NCBI RefSeq assembly: GCF_018687755.1
Contig: NZ_CP061305.1
Span: 1,673,099-1,737,098 of the forward strand
Source: Polynucleobacter sp. JS-Mosq-20-D10
GTDB lineage: Bacteria; Pseudomonadota; Gammaproteobacteria; Burkholderiales; Burkholderiaceae
Direction: 5' to 3'
DNA: 64,000 nucleotides
Part shown: piece after piece, positions 61,835-64,000 of the stretch
Layout of the letters: each line of letters starts with the position of its first letter
Position numbering within the stretch: position 1 is the first letter of the stretch
Notes under the pieces: generated by a model
Told to the model about the DNA's origin: nothing
Database searches by the model: none
Seen by the model: the letters and a program-made list of their open reading frames with translations, nothing else
Position numbers and translations under genes: made by a program

Positions 61835-62362
61835 ATGGCTCGAGCTTTTATTGGATTTGGTGGCAATATCGGTGACACGCGTCAGCTTATTACGGATGCG
61901 ATTGTGTGCCTCGCGCAGCGTTGCGAACTCCAAATACTGGCTAAAAGCTGCTTTTATCAAAGCGCGCCCTTCGAAGCCACCGGCGGAGACTATATCAATG
62001 CGGTCATTGAAATTGAAACGCAATTAAGCCCTTATGGCCTTTTGCACGTCTGCCAAGCAGTCGAACAAGAATTTGGGCGCGAGCGTCCCTACGCTAATGC
62101 ACCCCGGACGATTGATCTGGATATCCTGTCCTTTGAGGGTGTATCTCAAACAGATACGGAACTCACCATCCCCCACCCCAGAATCATTGAGCGCTCGTTT
62201 GTTCTGCTTCCCTTGCTAGAAATTGCCCCAGATTTCTTTTTACCCAACTGGGGCGAACTCAAGGCTTATCTACCTAATGTAGCCGATCAGCGCATTGAAA
62301 AACTCTCTTGCCGCAACTGTAATTGCGGTGAAAAACAGGTTTATAGCCGATCAGCGCATTAA
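61835..62362 (+). CDS. folK: 2-amino-4-hydroxy-6-hydroxymethyldihydropteridine pyrophosphokinase
   Basis: The HPPK step of folate synthesis. The 175-residue sequence shows AFIGFGGNIGDTRQLI, KSCFYQSAPFEATGGDYINAV, the catalytic EQEFGRERPYANAPRTIDLDIL and IPHPRIIERSFVLLPL. I choose the third in-frame start (MARAFIGF) by homology and the GGA before it. The last 19 residues are unusual (Cys-rich, then YSRSAH) because they come from a stretch enclosed by a 17-base direct repeat; see findings. panB follows after 17 bases. Confidence 0.93.
   Translation: MARAFIGFGGNIGDTRQLITDAIVCLAQRCELQILAKSCFYQSAPFEATGGDYINAVIEIETQLSPYGLLHVCQAVEQEFGRERPYANAPRTIDLDILSFEGVSQTDTELTIPHPRIIERSFVLLPLLEIAPDFFLPNWGELKAYLPNVADQRIEKLSCRNCNCGEKQVYSRSAH
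62280..62360 (+). repeat. 17-base direct repeat with an internal hairpin at the folK 3' end
   Basis: TAGCCGATCAGCGCATT occurs exactly at 62280-62296 and again at 62344-62360. The 47 bases between contain a perfect 6-bp hairpin CCGCAA / TTGCGG (62311-62328). The second copy is in another frame and supplies the folK stop codon. Confidence 0.85.
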
Positions 62363-62379
62363 TTCATTAAACTCACGCC

Positions 62380-63195
62380 ATGGGTTACTTACAAGGCGAA
62401 AAGCCAATTACGATCTCTAAACTCCTCGCCATGCATGCTGAGGGGGAAAAAATTACGATGCTGACTGCATACGATTCAACGATGTCAGCCCTGTTAAATC
62501 GTAGCGGAGTAGAAACTATCCTGATTGGGGACTCCTTAGGGAATGTAATTCAAGGTCACTCCAGCACCACACCAGTAACCGTAGAGCAAGTGGCATATCA
62601 CACTGAATGTGTCGCTCGGGCTAACACCCATGCATTCATCATTGCCGACCTACCTTTTGCCAGCTATGGCGACCCCGTTCAAGCCTTAGATTCATCAGCA
62701 GAACTCATGCGCGCTGGTGCCGATATGGTCAAACTTGAGGGCGGTGATTGGCAAATCGACATCATTCAGTATTTAGTAGAACGTAGTGTTCCTGTTTGCG
62801 CCCATCTAGGACTATTACCCCAGTCTGTTCACATCCTGGGTGGTTATAAAGTTCAAGGTAAGTCAAAAGATGCTGCAAGCCTCATGCTTGAGCAGGCAAT
62901 TGCTTGCGAGCAAGCTGGTGCACAAATGATTGTGCTTGAAGCCATTCCATCTTCATTAGGCAAGTCCATTACCGAATCGCTCGCCATTCCCACCATTGGA
63001 ATCGGTGCAGGCGTAAATTGCTCAGGTCAAGTATTGGTACTGCAAGATATGTTGGGCATCAGCCCTGGGAAGCCGCCAAAGTTTGTTAAAAACTTTATGG
63101 ATGGCCACGCCTCAATTGAGGCGGCAGTCAAAGCCTATGTTCGAGAAGTAAAATCCGGAAAGTTCCCCGGACCCGAACACGGCTTTGCTGGATAA
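62380..63195 (+). CDS. panB: 3-methyl-2-oxobutanoate hydroxymethyltransferase
   Basis: First committed step of pantothenate synthesis, using methylene-tetrahydrofolate, so it links the folate and CoA genes of the window. The 271-residue TIM barrel has MLTAYDSTMSALLNRSGV, ILIGDSLGNVIQGHSSTTPVT-like sequence (residues 47-67), ADLPFASYGDP, MVKLEGGDW and HLGLLPQSVHILGGYKVQG. panC is not adjacent here. It is convergent with dnaJ; no good terminator lies between. Confidence 0.96.
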   Translation: MGYLQGEKPITISKLLAMHAEGEKITMLTAYDSTMSALLNRSGVETILIGDSLGNVIQGHSSTTPVTVEQVAYHTECVARANTHAFIIADLPFASYGDPVQALDSSAELMRAGADMVKLEGGDWQIDIIQYLVERSVPVCAHLGLLPQSVHILGGYKVQGKSKDAASLMLEQAIACEQAGAQMIVLEAIPSSLGKSITESLAIPTIGIGAGVNCSGQVLVLQDMLGISPGKPPKFVKNFMDGHASIEAAVKAYVREVKSGKFPGPEHGFAG

Positions 63196-63209
63196 ATTCT
63201 AGCTACTAG

Positions 63210-64000
63210 TTAACTAAAAAAGCTCTTTACTCCATCAAACCAACCCTTTTGATGGGGGTTATGTTTGTCGCCACCTGATTTCAGGCTATCGTCAAAGCTC
63301 TGCAGTAATTTTTTCTGTTCATCAGTTAACTTCACTGGAGTCTCAACAGCAACGTGGACGAAGAGATCGCCCACCATGGTCGAGCGCAAACCTTTAATAC
63401 CTTTGTTGCGCAAACGGAATGTTTTTCCAGTTTGCGTACCCTCAGGAATCGGGAACTCGACGCGCCCTGAAAGCGTTGGGACTTCAATATCCCCACCAAT
63501 CGTTGCAGTTGCGAACGAGATTGGCATTTGGACATGCAAATCACTGCCATCGCGCTCAAATACCTTATGGGGCTTGACTCTCACCTCTACATAAAGATCG
63601 CCGGATGGTCCACCATTGACGCCGGGCTCGCCATTTCCAACGGAGCGCACACGCATACCATCATCAATACCCGCAGGGATTTTGATTTCCAGTGTCTTTT
63701 GTTCTTTATGTTTACCGCTGCCATGGCAAGTCTTACATGGCTTCGGAATGTACTCACCAGTGCCACGACACTTAGGGCAAGTTTGCTGCATGGAGAAGAA
63801 GCCTTGCTGGACACGGACTTGGCCATGACCGCCGCAAGTAGTACATCTCTCGGCTTTGCTACCAGGTTCAGCGCCAGTGCCATGACATGGCTTGCAATTA
63901 CTCCAACTTGGCACCCGAATTTGAGTCGTGTAACCCTCGGCAGCTTGCTCAAGAGTGATCTCCATGTTGTAACGTAAATCAGCGCCTTTATATACCTGTG
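63210..64000 (-). CDS. dnaJ: Chaperone DnaJ, C-terminal part (N-terminus beyond the window)
   Basis: Hsp40 co-chaperone of DnaK. The open frame continues to base 64000 without a stop (QVYKGADLRYNMEITLEQ at the edge). Visible are the four CxxCxGxG zinc repeats (CKPCHGTG, CTTCGGHG, CPKCRGTG, CKTCHGSG), two C-terminal substrate-binding domains and a short tail. The J domain and Gly/Phe region are outside. dnaK would be expected further upstream on the same strand. Confidence 0.96.
   Translation of the reverse strand, partial: QVYKGADLRYNMEITLEQAAEGYTTQIRVPSWSNCKPCHGTGAEPGSKAERCTTCGGHGQVRVQQGFFSMQQTCPKCRGTGEYIPKPCKTCHGSGKHKEQKTLEIKIPAGIDDGMRVRSVGNGEPGVNGGPSGDLYVEVRVKPHKVFERDGSDLHVQMPISFATATIGGDIEVPTLSGRVEFPIPEGTQTGKTFRLRNKGIKGLRSTMVGDLFVHVAVETPVKLTDEQKKLLQSFDDSLKSGGDKHNPHQKGWFDGVKSFFS

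Noticed and set aside
63232..63255. Inverted repeat CCATCAAA / TTTGATGG near the dnaJ end
   Set aside because: It lies within dnaJ coding sequence, is explained by the codons, and lacks a T tract for panB termination.
1..64000. CRISPR arrays, insertion sequences, prophage genes, restriction or other defence systems, secondary-metabolite clusters
   Set aside because: No spaced repeats, transposase, integrase, phage or defence genes appear anywhere; apart from higBA the genes are ordinary chromosomal ones.

Overview
The window is a dense, single-copy stretch of bacterial chromosome. Gene content, gene order and protein style point to a betaproteobacterium of the Burkholderiaceae with a small, moderate-GC genome; Polynucleobacter or a close relative is my best guess. 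That is inference from family resemblance, since no rRNA is present. I find 63 protein genes and no tRNA, rRNA, CRISPR array, insertion sequence or prophage. No gap between genes exceeds 300 bases.

Layout. 1-1724 (minus): macromolecular synthesis operon rpsU-yqeY-dnaG (dnaG cut by the window edge), divergent from tsaD. 2893-6825 (minus): folE2, then dxs-ispA-xseB (isoprenoid precursors plus exonuclease VII small subunit). 6988-8963 (plus): Rieske oxygenase and a sulfurtransferase. 8960-13477 (minus): polA, a Tat-exported dienelactone-hydrolase-like protein and a ZIP metal transporter. 13559-15732 (plus): exported DUF2782-like protein, thrB, membrane protein. uvrD (minus) is divergent from valS-galU (plus). 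22029-24889 (minus): alaS and a TusA-like protein. 25013-32042 (plus, with one minus SDR gene): tctBA, glnS, a ferredoxin-reductase fusion and argD. 32128-33543 (minus): fkpB-ispH, divergent from radC, rpmB and rpmG. 34904-38340 (minus): purN-rsmB-desaturase, divergent from ribF-ileS-lspA-coaBC-dut. Then come a higBA (GraTA-like) toxin-antitoxin pair, clpS-clpA (minus), cspA and an exported DUF192 protein. 49077-51663 (minus): argF-argG-ppnP. Next are a DUF3579 gene and rpsT. 52626-55027 (plus): murJ-sirB1. The window closes with dedA, miaA, purM, the run perM-hda-HAD-pcnB-folK-panB, and dnaJ cut by the right edge.

Almost everything is housekeeping: translation (four tRNA synthetases and four ribosomal proteins), replication and repair, folate, isoprenoid, flavin, CoA, purine and arginine synthesis, and protein quality control. 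The only clearly accessory module is higBA. I did not find a convincing new multi-gene system. The most interesting signals are regulatory: many -10-like hexamers lie 5-9 bases from start codons (candidate leaderless mRNAs), several divergent gene pairs share overlapping -10 elements, a leader with two UUCG-loop hairpins precedes the Rieske gene, and an apparently ownerless minus-strand terminator lies upstream of cspA.
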